DNA of 64,000 nucleotides from Synergistaceae bacterium (GCA_030523725.1 JAUNHV010000001.1:62001-126000), one strand, 5' to 3'; counted from the stretch's first letter, positions 16,554 to 25,239 are shown. A program made the numbers and translations. Notes: a model not told the origin generated them from the sequence alone.

Positions 16554-17900
16554 ATGAATATTGCTTTAATTGTAGCTGTTTTGATTTTTTGTGCAATGTT
16601 TTTACTTGTAGTATCAGAAAAATTTGAAAAACAGCATGTTACTCTTGCATGCGGAGCATTAATGCTTATTGTTGTTCTGGGTATTATTATGCGTGACATG
16701 AACGCAATCATTGATGTGCTCAATTTTAAGTCTATCCTTCAAGGAGGGTTTTGGATTGGTGAAGCTCCCGATTCGCTAGGAATCGATTGGGCAACAATTA
16801 TTTTCCTAGGTGGAATGATGATTATGGTTGAAGGGATGTCTGAAGCAGGTTTTTTTAGGTGGTTGTGTTTAAGACTTGCAAAAGCTGTAAATTACAGAAC
16901 CATACCCATCTTTATTGTGTTTATGCTATTGGCTGCAGTATTATCGATGTTTATTGATAGCATTACTGTTATTATGTTTTTGGCAGCAGTAACTGTTGAA
17001 CTGTCCAAAATTCTGAAATTTAATCCTATACCATGTATTTTATCGGAGATATTTTGTGCGAATCTTGGAGGATCTATAACAATGTGTGGAGACCCTCCAA
17101 ACATTATTATTGGGTCAAAGTTGCATTATTCATTTTCGGACTTTTTGCTTAACACCGGCTTGATTGCAGCGATATGCCTTGTTTTTGTTATTATATATTT
17201 TTATTTCATATATCGAAATGAACTCAGAAATAGTGGCAAGCAGGTTGATGCTTCTAGTATACCCGATCCAAGCGAAGCTATTAAAAATAAGAAAGATTTT
17301 CTAGCAAATGCTGTTATTTTTGCCCTAGCGATAGTTTTGCTGACAACGAACATAATGACTCATATGTCCGTAGCATTCATTGGGGCGGTGATAGGTTTGA
17401 TTACGTGCCTTGTAAATTTCAAAAAGATTGGTACAATACTGAAGAGGGTCGATTATAAATTGCTATTGTTCTTTGTAGGATTATTTATTGTAGTTGCTGG
17501 CTTGGAACATACTGGGGCAATTAATGAAATTGTTGAGCTTATTGTTCAAGTTAGTGGTGGTAACATTAAAATGATGGTAGCTATTGTCATATGGGTATCG
17601 GCAGTAGCGTCAGCCTTTATTGACAATATTCCTTTTGCGGCAACAATGGTTCCGATAATCAAGACTTTGGCAGCAGGAGATCCTGCAGTGCAGGCAACAC
17701 TGGCATGGACATTGTCGATTGGGACGGATGTAGGTGGTGCAGCTACGCCTATAGGTGCGTCTGCCAATGTAGTTGGAACTGCTGTGGCCAATAGGAATGG
17801 TTATCCCATTGGATGGGGAAAATACTGCAAGGGAGCAGTTCCTGCCACGATAATGGTAGTAACTATTTCAATGATAATAATCTTTATTAGGTATTGTTAA
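16554..17900 (+). CDS. ArsB/NhaD-type (SLC13-like) ion permease
   Basis: 448-residue polytopic membrane protein with about eleven helices. The family signature ANLGGSITMCGDPPNIIIG (about residues 165-185) and its C-terminal pseudo-repeat GTDVGGAATPIGASANVVG are both clear, as expected for the inverted-repeat fold of the ion transporter superfamily. Relatives include arsenite pumps, Na+/H+ antiporters (NhaD) and dicarboxylate carriers. No arsenic regulator or arsA is nearby, so arsenite export is not supported; Na+/H+ exchange or organic anion transport is equally possible. A cytidylate-kinase-like gene follows after 35 nt, probably in the same transcript. Confidence 0.85.
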   Translation: MNIALIVAVLIFCAMFLLVVSEKFEKQHVTLACGALMLIVVLGIIMRDMNAIIDVLNFKSILQGGFWIGEAPDSLGIDWATIIFLGGMMIMVEGMSEAGFFRWLCLRLAKAVNYRTIPIFIVFMLLAAVLSMFIDSITVIMFLAAVTVELSKILKFNPIPCILSEIFCANLGGSITMCGDPPNIIIGSKLHYSFSDFLLNTGLIAAICLVFVIIYFYFIYRNELRNSGKQVDASSIPDPSEAIKNKKDFLANAVIFALAIVLLTTNIMTHMSVAFIGAVIGLITCLVNFKKIGTILKRVDYKLLLFFVGLFIVVAGLEHTGAINEIVELIVQVSGGNIKMMVAIVIWVSAVASAFIDNIPFAATMVPIIKTLAAGDPAVQATLAWTLSIGTDVGGAATPIGASANVVGTAVANRNGYPIGWGKYCKGAVPATIMVVTISMIIIFIRYC

Positions 17901-17935
17901 TTGATAAAATGTATAGATGAAGGAATGGTAGAAGT

Positions 17936-18541
17936 ATGAAAAATCAGATACTTATTACAATTGGAAGAGAATTTGGAAGTGCTGGACACGAGATAGGAGA
18001 GTGCATTGCAAAAAAGCTTGGCATAGGCTTTTATGATCGTGCTATGTTGTATGAACTTGCTTCAAACTTAAAAATTGATGAAGACATTATAGAAAAGTAT
18101 GATGAGAGGAATAGAGTTCCTTTTTTATCAAGGACAGTCAGAAATTATTCCAACTCTTTAGAGGATATGGTTTTTGAATTTCAGAAAAATTATATCAGTG
18201 AAAAGGCTGATTCGGGGGAGTCATTTGTCCTTGTAGGTCGATGTGGGGAATTGATACTTAAGGATAGACCTGGGCATATTTCAATTTTTATCCTTGGTAA
18301 CAAGGAAGAAAAGATAGCACGAATAAAAGAGAAGTATAATTTAAATACATATGATGCCTATTGGGAAATGGTACGTAGTGACAGAAAAAGAAAGATATAT
18401 CATAACAGTAGATGCCAAGGTAAGTGGGGAGACCCAAGAGCATATGATATGTGTATAAATAGCTCAAGCTTTGGTGTCGACAATACTGTGGACTTACTTG
18501 TTTATTACATAAAAGCAAGATTATCTAACAGTCAGATTTAA
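17936..18541 (+). CDS. Cytidylate kinase-like family protein
   Basis: 201-residue P-loop protein of the cytidylate-kinase-like family. It starts ITIGREFGSAGHEIGECIA, a glycine-rich loop variant in which the usual GSGG is GSAG, followed by LGIGFYDRAML as in CMP kinases. A central VLVGRCGELIL strand and RIKEKYN helix match the family. These proteins are widespread in anaerobic Firmicutes, often beside transporters, and their substrate has not been established to my knowledge. It is probably co-transcribed with the upstream permease and ends at a strong terminator. Confidence 0.82.
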   Translation: MKNQILITIGREFGSAGHEIGECIAKKLGIGFYDRAMLYELASNLKIDEDIIEKYDERNRVPFLSRTVRNYSNSLEDMVFEFQKNYISEKADSGESFVLVGRCGELILKDRPGHISIFILGNKEEKIARIKEKYNLNTYDAYWEMVRSDRKRKIYHNSRCQGKWGDPRAYDMCINSSSFGVDNTVDLLVYYIKARLSNSQI

Positions 18542-18555
18542 CTAATAAAGAAGAA

Positions 18556-18598
18556 AAGAGACCTCAAGTGTATAAATACTTGAGGTCTCTTAATATTT
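18556..18598 (+). terminator. Strong hairpin terminator between converging genes
   Basis: Perfect 14-bp stem AAGAGACCTCAAGT / ACTTGAGGTCTCTT with an 8-nt loop, between the kinase-like gene and the converging TAXI gene. The T-rich flank is short, so efficiency may be better on one strand. Confidence 0.8.
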
Positions 18599-18604
18599 AC
18601 TAGA

Positions 18605-19582
18605 TTATTTTACTATCCCTTTATTCATGTAGAATTTAATTGCTGCCTGATGGTATGGAACTGACAAGGTTAAATACGCATCTTCCAAACTAATTGACTT
18701 GGTTGAGGCATTGGTTTTTCTTATATTTTCCAAATTTGTTTTGTCAAATATTGCTGTAAGGATATTGGTTACGACATCATCTGGAACCTGATAATCCGCA
18801 GCTAACATAGCCATAACGCATGGTGTTTGAACAGTGTTATCGTTATCATAAGCATTTGCTGGAATAATATGATACCAAAAACATGGATATTTTGCTGTTA
18901 ATTTATCTAACATTGTAGTTGGAAAATTTACAATTTCAAGTGGTGTTTTGGCACATGCTTTACGCAAATTTTGAAAGTTACCAATTCCCATAACAAAGCA
19001 GGCATCAATTTTACCTTCATTTAAGAGCTTTGCCATTGTTGTATATGTACCGTGAATGTGTCGTGGAAAATCCTTATCGATATCCAAACCTGCGATATCT
19101 AAAACAACAATGGATTCTGCTTCGTTACCACTTCCTTCCGTTCCGATGCAGAGACTGTGTCCTTTTAAGTCAGATGGAGAGTTAATTTTTGCAGCCTTAC
19201 GTGTGACAAGGAAAAGTGGCTCATCATAGAGGCAAGCCAAAAGCCTTAACCTGGAATTTTTTCTGCCTTTGAACATCATTTCTCCCATTGTTGCCCAATG
19301 GAGCACGTCATTTTGGACTAAAGCTATGACATTGCGGTCCTTTGTCATAAGCTCGATATTTTGAATCGACCCTCCGGTTATTGAAGCAGTAAGAGAAATT
19401 TTGTTTGCAGAATTTACTGCATTTACGATTGCATTACCTAATGCGTTATACGCACTTGCCTGAGCAGCGGTTGCCAACGAATAGTTACTTTGTTTACTTG
19501 TTTGCAGCATAGCAAAGGCTATATCGTTCATTGATAATAGCAGCATGACCAATAAAAATAGTGAGCAAAACTTTTTTTTCAC
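18605..19582 (-). CDS. TAXI-family TRAP transporter solute-binding protein (orphan)
   Basis: About 325-residue periplasmic binding protein with an N-terminal signal peptide (basic start, Leu/Val-rich core, cleavage likely after AFA). It has the TAXI-family order of motifs: a gly-rich early loop, GGSIQNIELM, IALVQNDVLHWATMG, then SLCIGTEGSGNEAESIVVLD. In TRAP systems this protein captures an organic acid such as glutamate or 2-oxoglutarate for a DctM/DctQ-type permease. No permease gene lies within the window. I chose the GTG at 19582, six bases after GGGGTG; a GTG nine bases upstream is possible. Confidence 0.78.
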   Translation of the reverse strand: MKKKFCSLFLLVMLLLSMNDIAFAMLQTSKQSNYSLATAAQASAYNALGNAIVNAVNSANKISLTASITGGSIQNIELMTKDRNVIALVQNDVLHWATMGEMMFKGRKNSRLRLLACLYDEPLFLVTRKAAKINSPSDLKGHSLCIGTEGSGNEAESIVVLDIAGLDIDKDFPRHIHGTYTTMAKLLNEGKIDACFVMGIGNFQNLRKACAKTPLEIVNFPTTMLDKLTAKYPCFWYHIIPANAYDNDNTVQTPCVMAMLAADYQVPDDVVTNILTAIFDKTNLENIRKTNASTKSISLEDAYLTLSVPYHQAAIKFYMNKGIVK

Positions 19583-19624
19583 AGTAAGCACCCCATAAAA
19601 TTAATATAAACTACAACTTAAAGT

Positions 19625-19740
19625 CATTCTAGAAAAAAATAATTTATTTGTCAATCTATTTTTGCAAAGTTGACAAATAGTTGACAAATAAATTTGGCTT
19701 GTCTTTATTGTTTCACGAAACATTCTAGCAAACATTCTAG
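19625..19740. promoter_or_regulatory. Repeat-rich putative operator region upstream of rnf
   Basis: Between the divergent TAXI gene and rnfC lie three copies of CATTCTAG (19625, 19721, 19733) and a dyad made of TATTTGTCAA (19645-19654) with TTGACAAATA (19670-19679). The second half-site is repeated at 19681-19690, 11 bp further on, about one helical turn. The arrangement looks like a multi-site regulator target. I do not recognise it as a Rex, Fnr or CcpA consensus. Confidence 0.5.
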
Positions 19741-19743
19741 CAA

Positions 19744-19771
19744 TTTACAAAAATTGCATTTATGCTATAAT
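19744..19771 (+). promoter_or_regulatory. Promoter of the rnf operon
   Basis: TTTACA (19744-19749), 16-nt spacer, TGCTATAAT with an extended -10 (TATAAT at 19766-19771). It lies about 50 nt before the rnfC start, directly after the repeat array. Confidence 0.7.
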
Positions 19772-19820
19772 TTTAGTCAATGTAGTCCTGGAGTTTCTTC
19801 ACGTAACGATGGAGGTAATT

Positions 19821-21179
19821 ATGAAATTTCCGACATTTTGGGGTGGAATTCACCCCTGTTCTCATAAAGAGCTTACCAATAAAAATAAAATCATCTACTA
19901 TGTGCCGCAAGGAGAACTGGTTTTTCCTGTTTCACAACATATTGGTGCTCCTAATAAGGCGGTAGTGAAAAAAGGCGATGCAGTTTTTGTTGGTACAACT
20001 TTGGCTATGACAGATGTGCAGATGTCTGCGCCTGTGCTTTCGAGTGTCTCTGGTGTAGTAAAGGATGTTGCACTTAGGCAGTCAGTTACTGGTAATTTTG
20101 AAGAGTGTATAATAGTGGATAACGACGGACAATACACTCTTGATTCTGGGTGGGGAAGTCCTACGACTGACAAGACAGAATACATCTCGACAATTCGTCG
20201 CGCTGGTATTGTTGGTTATGGTGGTGCCACCTTTCCAACTGCCATAAAGTTAACTCCGCCACCCTCAACAAAAATTACACACATTATCTTGAATGGTGCT
20301 GAGTGCGAGCCGTATCTTAACTGTGACAATCGTCTCATGATTGAGGCTAGCGAGGAAGTGTTGAAGGGGCTTTTAATTGTCCTTGAATTATTTCCCGAGG
20401 CACAAGGTATTGTCGCTATAGAAAACAACAAGCAAGAAGCGTTAAAAACAATGAAGCAAAGCTTGTTAAGCTTAATTCAGCAAAATAAAGATGTAGCAAA
20501 GGTAAATATTTTGCCACTTGAAGTGAAGTATCCGCAAGGGGCTGAAAAAATGTTGATAGAGGCTGTTACCGGAAAGGAATATCCTCTCTCCTGCCTTCCT
20601 GCAAATGTTGGGTGCATAATTTTGAATGTTCGCACAGCACAGCAAATCTATAGAGCAATAAAATTGGGTGAACCCTCAACTGAAAGGGTAGTAACCGTTA
20701 CTGGGGATGCAATAAAAGAGCCTAGAAATGTTCGAACAAAGCTTGGCACAAATATAAAAGAGTTAATAGATTTTTGTGGTGGATTTATTGCTGAACCTAT
20801 AAAGGTGATTAGTGGTGGACCTATGATGGGGATTACTATGCGTAATCTTGATGCACCTGTTACAAAAGCCACCTCTGGTATTCTCGCATTGACAAAGCAA
20901 TCCGCTATGATTCATAAAGCCACGCCATGTTTACGTTGTGGTAAGTGTGTTGCTGCGTGCCCAATGGGACTTGAACCAGTAGTGCTTGATCCACTTGTTA
21001 TAGCTAGAAAATACGATGAATTTGAGGCTGCCGGTGGAATGAATTGCATTGAATGTGGCTCTTGTACTTATGTCTGTCCGGCATGCAGACCATTGACACA
21101 GACTTGTCGCGATGGAAAGGCTAGCGTGATTGCGAAAAGAAAAAAAATACAACAGCTTGAACAAAATGGACAAAAATAG
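19821..21179 (+). CDS. rnfC: Rnf complex subunit RnfC (NADH-binding, two 4Fe-4S clusters)
   Basis: 452-residue peripheral subunit of the ferredoxin:NAD+ oxidoreductase (Rnf), the entry/exit point for NADH with bound FMN. The start GGIHPCSHKELT and VPQGELVFPVSQHIG are typical. A Gly-rich nucleotide/FMN region GYGGATFPT and the NGAECEPYLNCDNRLM block are intact. Two ferredoxin-type cluster motifs end the protein: CLRCGKCVAACPMGLEP and CIECGSCTYVCPACRP. The start was chosen at the ATG eight bases after GGAGGT. First gene of the six-gene rnfCDGEAB operon, the order usual in clostridial-type Rnf. Confidence 0.95.
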   Translation: MKFPTFWGGIHPCSHKELTNKNKIIYYVPQGELVFPVSQHIGAPNKAVVKKGDAVFVGTTLAMTDVQMSAPVLSSVSGVVKDVALRQSVTGNFEECIIVDNDGQYTLDSGWGSPTTDKTEYISTIRRAGIVGYGGATFPTAIKLTPPPSTKITHIILNGAECEPYLNCDNRLMIEASEEVLKGLLIVLELFPEAQGIVAIENNKQEALKTMKQSLLSLIQQNKDVAKVNILPLEVKYPQGAEKMLIEAVTGKEYPLSCLPANVGCIILNVRTAQQIYRAIKLGEPSTERVVTVTGDAIKEPRNVRTKLGTNIKELIDFCGGFIAEPIKVISGGPMMGITMRNLDAPVTKATSGILALTKQSAMIHKATPCLRCGKCVAACPMGLEPVVLDPLVIARKYDEFEAAGGMNCIECGSCTYVCPACRPLTQTCRDGKASVIAKRKKIQQLEQNGQK

Positions 21180-21195
21180 ATTGGGGAAAGAAATT

Positions 21196-22173
21196 ATGGA
21201 AAATCTCTTAGTCGTTTCATCATCTCCGCATGATCATTCACCTTTAACAACACAAAAGATTATGGCACTTGTGTTATTGGCACTTGTGCCTGCTGGCTTT
21301 GTTGGATTTTGTTGTTTTGGTGTGAGGGTTGTGCTGGTAATGGCTACATGCGTTCTCTCGTGCGTTGCTAGCGAATTTTTATGGTGCTGTTTTACTAAAA
21401 AGGCACACACAATATCTGACCTCTCTGCCTGTGTAACTGGTCTTCTTTTGGCATATAACTTGCCACCATCTGTTCCGCTTTGGATGTGTGCTTGTGGCAG
21501 TGCCTTTGCAATAATCATAGTAAAAGAACTCTTTGGTGGGCTTGGCTGCAACGTTGTAAACCCAGCACTAGCAGCAAGGGCGGCTATGCTTTCGTCTTGG
21601 CCGCTTGCCATGACGAGTTGGAGTTCACCTAAAAGTGTTACTTCCATTAGAGCAGTAACAAGATATAGCTTAGATGCTATGAGCTCTGCAACTCCACTTG
21701 CTCTTGTCAAGGAATCTGTAGCTACGCAGCTTCCACGCAAGTTGTATATGTTACTGGGGAAGACAAGTGGGTGTATAGGAGAAACCAGCGAAATTGCAAT
21801 AATAATTGGTGGCTTATTTTTACTGTATAAGGATGTTATAAAAATTCATATTCCGCTTTTTTATATCTTGACTGTAGCAATTTTTACCGCAGTTTTTGAT
21901 GATATGCCGGTAATATACCATGTACTTAATGGTGGGTTATTGCTTGGGGCAGTCTTTATGGCAACGGATTATGTAACTTCTCCCGTGACAAAAAAGGGAC
22001 AAATAATTTTTGCCATAGGCTGTGGTCTTTTGACCTCAATAATACGCCTTTGGGGAGCATATCCTGAGGGAGTGTCATATTCAATACTTATTATGAACTT
22101 AACTGTTCCGCTAATTGATAAGATAACGAAGCCTCGTATTTTTGGAGAAAAAAGAGGGGCTAAAGATGCGTAA
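21196..22173 (+). CDS. rnfD: Rnf complex subunit RnfD (flavinylated membrane subunit)
   Basis: 325-residue integral membrane subunit that carries a covalently bound FMN. The opening SSPHDHSPLTTQKIM is characteristic, and the flavin-attachment threonine lies in MSSATPLAL, equivalent to the SGATPL motif. About nine hydrophobic helices follow. The ATG at 21196 was chosen because GGGGAAAG precedes it and the homologous part begins there. The gene overlaps rnfG by 8 nt. Confidence 0.94.
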   Translation: MENLLVVSSSPHDHSPLTTQKIMALVLLALVPAGFVGFCCFGVRVVLVMATCVLSCVASEFLWCCFTKKAHTISDLSACVTGLLLAYNLPPSVPLWMCACGSAFAIIIVKELFGGLGCNVVNPALAARAAMLSSWPLAMTSWSSPKSVTSIRAVTRYSLDAMSSATPLALVKESVATQLPRKLYMLLGKTSGCIGETSEIAIIIGGLFLLYKDVIKIHIPLFYILTVAIFTAVFDDMPVIYHVLNGGLLLGAVFMATDYVTSPVTKKGQIIFAIGCGLLTSIIRLWGAYPEGVSYSILIMNLTVPLIDKITKPRIFGEKRGAKDA

Positions 22174-22732
22174 GATAATAAAACTTGGTTTAATTCTCCT
22201 TTCAATTACCGCTATAACCGGGCTTGTCCTTGGCGCTGTTTACTCGCTTACACTAGAACCTATTGCTGTGGCAAAGCAGGTTTCTCTCACAAAAACGCAG
22301 AAAGAGGCTATGCCGAGTGCTGCGCGTTTTACCGAAGTTAAACCTAAGACTTCAGTCTTTAAGAATATTTATGAAGCAAGTGACTCAAAAGGAAATGTAA
22401 TAGGTCATATTTTTGTGGTAGAAACAAAAGGTTTTGGTGGTATTATTGAGTTAATTGTTGGAATTTCACATGATAAAATCACAGGTGTTAGGGTGCTAAC
22501 TCATTCTGAAACACCTGGACTTGGTGCAAAATCGGTAGAAACTGGTGAAGGTTCTTTCATTGAACAATTTTCCAATAAAATCTTAAAAACATTAGATGTT
22601 GTAAAGGGCGATGTAGAAAGTGATTCCGAGGTTGCTGCAATATCAGGAGCCACGATAACTTCAAAAGCAATTACAGACGCTGTCAATCATGTTGTAGATT
22701 ATTACGAAGCAAATTTTAAGGGGAAGAATTAA
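22166..22732 (+). CDS. rnfG: Rnf complex subunit RnfG (flavinylated)
   Basis: 188-residue subunit with one N-terminal transmembrane anchor and an FMN-binding domain outside the cytoplasm. The covalent FMN site is the threonine of ISGATITSKAI, and GVRVLTHSETPGLGAK is the second family signature. The start overlaps the end of rnfD, with AGAGGGG as ribosome-binding site inside rnfD. It passes electrons between the membrane subunits of Rnf. Confidence 0.94.
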   Translation: MRKIIKLGLILLSITAITGLVLGAVYSLTLEPIAVAKQVSLTKTQKEAMPSAARFTEVKPKTSVFKNIYEASDSKGNVIGHIFVVETKGFGGIIELIVGISHDKITGVRVLTHSETPGLGAKSVETGEGSFIEQFSNKILKTLDVVKGDVESDSEVAAISGATITSKAITDAVNHVVDYYEANFKGKN

Positions 22733-22733
22733 G

Positions 22734-23477
22734 ATGCAAAATCCTCTAAAGATAATTAAAAATGGAATAATTACAGAAAATCCAATTTTTGTTTTAGTGC
22801 TTGGACTTTGTTCTACTCTTGCTTTAACAACCTGCGCTAAAAACGGAATTGGTATGGGGCTTGCTACTACAGCTGTCCTTATAGGTTCAAATACGGCTAT
22901 ATCATTATTACGGAAATTTATTCCGGACGAAATAAGAATACCAGCCTTTATTGTATTGATAGCTGGTTTTGTCACTGTTGTTCAGCTTTTAATTCAGGCT
23001 TACGCGCCTTCACTTGACGTGGCACTTGGAATTTTTATTCCTCTTATCGTTGTAAACTGTATTATCCTTGCTAGAGCAGAAGCGTTTGCTTTCAAAAATG
23101 GTGTAGTTGATTCAATATTTGATGGACTTGGAATGGGACTTGGTTTTACCCTTTCGCTCACTTTTATTGGGGCAATAAGAGAAATTTTGGGAAACGGAAC
23201 TTGCTTTGGTTTTCATGTAATGCCTTTGTCCTATTCTCCGGCTCTTTTGGTTATCCTTGCTCCTGGTGGATTTATCACCCTTGGCATTTTGATGGCTGTG
23301 TTTAGAAATTTACAGATAAAAAGGAAGGTACTTCCTGCAAATTATGATGGCTGGAAGGAACTTGACAGCTGTAAAGGGTGCGCTATGAAGGGACTTTGTC
23401 ACGGAGCAACCTGTGATGGTAACACAAGTTTTTGCAGTAATACCGACAGAACTACCCACACTGGAGGCAATGCATAA
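22734..23477 (+). CDS. rnfE: Rnf complex subunit RnfE, with a cysteine-rich C-terminal tail
   Basis: 247-residue membrane subunit of the RnfA/RnfE pair, which together with RnfA forms the inverted-repeat core that couples electron transfer to ion movement. The family motifs LVLGLCSTLALTT and FIPLIVVNCIILARAEAFA are present, with the conserved cysteines of the central iron site. About 45 residues beyond the last helix form a hydrophilic tail with five cysteines (CKGCAMKGLCHGATC and a further one). Most RnfE proteins known to me are shorter. It overlaps rnfA by one base. Confidence 0.93.
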   Translation: MQNPLKIIKNGIITENPIFVLVLGLCSTLALTTCAKNGIGMGLATTAVLIGSNTAISLLRKFIPDEIRIPAFIVLIAGFVTVVQLLIQAYAPSLDVALGIFIPLIVVNCIILARAEAFAFKNGVVDSIFDGLGMGLGFTLSLTFIGAIREILGNGTCFGFHVMPLSYSPALLVILAPGGFITLGILMAVFRNLQIKRKVLPANYDGWKELDSCKGCAMKGLCHGATCDGNTSFCSNTDRTTHTGGNA

Positions 23478-24052
23478 TGAGTTATTTAACACTTTTTATT
23501 GCTTCAATTTTTGTTAATAATATTTTACTTGCACGTTTTCTTGGTTGCTGCCCGTTTCTTGGTGTCTCGCAGGATTTGAAGACGGCAAGAGGGATGGGAC
23601 TGGCTGTTATTTTTGTCATTACGCTTGCTTGTATAATGACGTGGCTTGTGTGGACATATATCCTTGTGCCGTTAAAGGTTCAATATCTTTATACACTTGC
23701 CTTTATCCTGATTATTGCCGCTTTGGTACAATTTGTTGAAACTGTGTTAAAGCGTTTTGTGCCTTCACTTTACAAATCACTTGGAATTTATTTACCTCTG
23801 ATTACAACAAACTGCGCGGTGCTTGGGCTTGCTGTAACGAACATGAATGAAGGCTACGGACTTCTTATGTCAATTGTTAATGCTTTGGGTTCCTCTTGCG
23901 GTTTTCTTGTTGCGATAGTGCTAATGGCTGGACTACGTGAAAGGGTGGAGTCAAATCCTTCCTTGCCGCAATGCATGAAGGGACTGCCAATTGCTCTTGT
24001 TATGGCTGGTTTAATGTCGATTGCCTTCATGGGGTTTGCAGGGCTTATGTGA
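23477..24052 (+). CDS. rnfA: Rnf complex subunit RnfA
   Basis: 191-residue integral membrane subunit with six hydrophobic helices, paired with RnfE. NNILLARFLGCCPFLGVS near the N-terminus and LPLITTNCAVLGLAV in the fourth helix hold the conserved cysteines that ligate the intramembrane iron-sulfur site between RnfA and RnfE. It starts on the last base of the rnfE stop region and is followed by rnfB after 10 nt. Length and motifs are standard. Confidence 0.95.
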   Translation: MSYLTLFIASIFVNNILLARFLGCCPFLGVSQDLKTARGMGLAVIFVITLACIMTWLVWTYILVPLKVQYLYTLAFILIIAALVQFVETVLKRFVPSLYKSLGIYLPLITTNCAVLGLAVTNMNEGYGLLMSIVNALGSSCGFLVAIVLMAGLRERVESNPSLPQCMKGLPIALVMAGLMSIAFMGFAGLM

Positions 24053-24062
24053 GGTGAAAATC

Positions 24063-24860
24063 ATGATGAGAGATATTATTATTTCTGCAATTATTATGGG
24101 TTCGCTTGGAGTTATATTTGGTTCTCTCTTGGCATTTGCTTCACAAAAATTTGCTGTGGAAGTGGATGAAAGACAAGCGAAAATTCGTGCACTGCTTCCT
24201 GGAGCAAACTGTGGAGGTTGTGGCTTTGCTGGTTGTGATGCCTATGCAGATGCTCTTGTACAGCAAACTACAAAGCTCGGAAAATGTTCTGCCTGCACAA
24301 AAGAAAATTTAGAACTAATTGCAGAAATTTTGGGGCAAAAAGCTGATGCTTCTGTGCCATGTGTGGCGGTTGTTCGTTGTAAAGGAACGTGCGATAAAAT
24401 AATTGGTTCAAATTTGTATGAAGGTACGATGGATTGCCGTCTTGCTACTCGTGTGCCAGGTAACAGTCCAGTTTCTTGTCAATTTGGCTGTATTGGGCTT
24501 GGTACGTGTGTTAGTGTATGTAAATTTGATGCAATAAGTGTCAAGGATGGCATTGCCGTGGTTGATAGAGAAAAGTGTGTAGGTTGTGGCACTTGCGTTG
24601 CAAATTGTCCAAAGGGAGTTATTACTTTAATCCCTAAAACTTCACGAGTAACAGTGAAATGTCAAAATACTCACAAGGGGCTACTCGTAAAAAAAGTTTG
24701 CAATGCTGGGTGTATAGGCTGTATGCTGTGCGTTAAAAGCTGTCCCAAACAAGCTATTTTTATGCAAGAGAATCTTGCTGTTATTGATACGGATAAATGT
24801 GTAAACTGTGGTATTTGTGTTCAAAAATGTCCAGTGAAGGTTATTGATAAGGAAGCATGA
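24063..24860 (+). CDS. rnfB: Rnf complex subunit RnfB (ferredoxin-binding, polyferredoxin)
   Basis: 265-residue subunit with an N-terminal transmembrane helix and a cytoplasmic iron-sulfur domain that accepts electrons from reduced ferredoxin. The first cluster motif is GANCGGCGFAGCDAYADAL. Later cysteine clusters include CQFGCIGLGTCVSVC, CVGCGTCVANCP, CIGCMLCVKSCP and CVNCGICVQKCP, so there are several 4Fe-4S sites. GAGGTG before the tandem ATG codons at 24063/24066 sets the start. Last gene of the operon; no clear terminator follows before the tRNA promoter. Confidence 0.95.
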   Translation: MMRDIIISAIIMGSLGVIFGSLLAFASQKFAVEVDERQAKIRALLPGANCGGCGFAGCDAYADALVQQTTKLGKCSACTKENLELIAEILGQKADASVPCVAVVRCKGTCDKIIGSNLYEGTMDCRLATRVPGNSPVSCQFGCIGLGTCVSVCKFDAISVKDGIAVVDREKCVGCGTCVANCPKGVITLIPKTSRVTVKCQNTHKGLLVKKVCNAGCIGCMLCVKSCPKQAIFMQENLAVIDTDKCVNCGICVQKCPVKVIDKEA

Positions 24861-24920
24861 TAATAGGGTAAAAAATGCTGTTGAAGAGTTCTAAATTTTG
24901 CTAGACTTATATTTTATCTC

Positions 24921-24949
24921 TTGACAACTATGGCTATTTGTTGTAACAT
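24921..24949 (+). promoter_or_regulatory. Promoter of the tRNA-Gln/tRNA-Glu unit
   Basis: TTGACA, 17-nt spacer, TAACAT, followed by a GC-rich stretch ending GGCGTTG. The same -35, spacing, -10 and discriminator pattern precedes the tRNA cluster at 53732, which supports both calls. Confidence 0.82.
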
Positions 24950-24985
24950 ACCCGGCGTTGCCGTTGGAACTTTTGTTCTACAGAC

Positions 24986-25059
24986 TGGGGTATGGTGCAA
25001 CGGCAGCACGCCTGACTCTGGATCAGGTAATCGGGGTTCAAATCCCTGTACCCCAGCCA
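24986..25059 (+). tRNA. tRNA-Gln (anticodon CTG)
   Basis: Full cloverleaf: acceptor TGGGGTA/TACCCCA with the U1-A72 pair typical of glutamine tRNAs, anticodon stem CCTGA/TCAGG with loop CTCTGGA (CTG), T-arm GGTTCAAATCC, discriminator G and an encoded CCA. Confidence 0.95.
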
Positions 25060-25073
25060 AATTATTCTTATTT

Positions 25074-25149
25074 GGTCCCTTCGTCTAGGGGTCTAGGACT
25101 ACGGGTTCTCAGCCCGCCAACAGGGGTTCAAATCCCCTAGGGACTGCCA
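25074..25149 (+). tRNA. tRNA-Glu (anticodon CTC)
   Basis: D-arm and T-arm closely follow bacterial glutamate tRNAs (CTTCGTCTAG, AGGGGTTC). Acceptor GGTCCCT/AGGGACT with a G-U first pair, anticodon loop TTCTCAG giving CTC, discriminator G, encoded CCA. It reads GAG; a TTC isoacceptor is expected elsewhere. Co-transcribed with tRNA-Gln 14 nt upstream. Confidence 0.9.
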
Positions 25150-25201
25150 TTTTATTAAGTAAGTTTTGACTTCGTTAAGGTAGGTCAGAAACAAAATTTT
25201 G

Positions 25202-25239
25202 ATAGCTTTTCGCCTTGGCGGTGAAGAGCTATTTTTTTA
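25202..25239 (+). terminator. Terminator of the tRNA-Gln/Glu unit
   Basis: 13-bp stem ATAGCTTTTCGCC / GGTGAAGAGCTAT (two G-U pairs) with a 5-nt loop and seven T residues. Upstream in-frame start codons of the next gene fall inside this hairpin and are therefore unlikely to be used. Confidence 0.88.
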
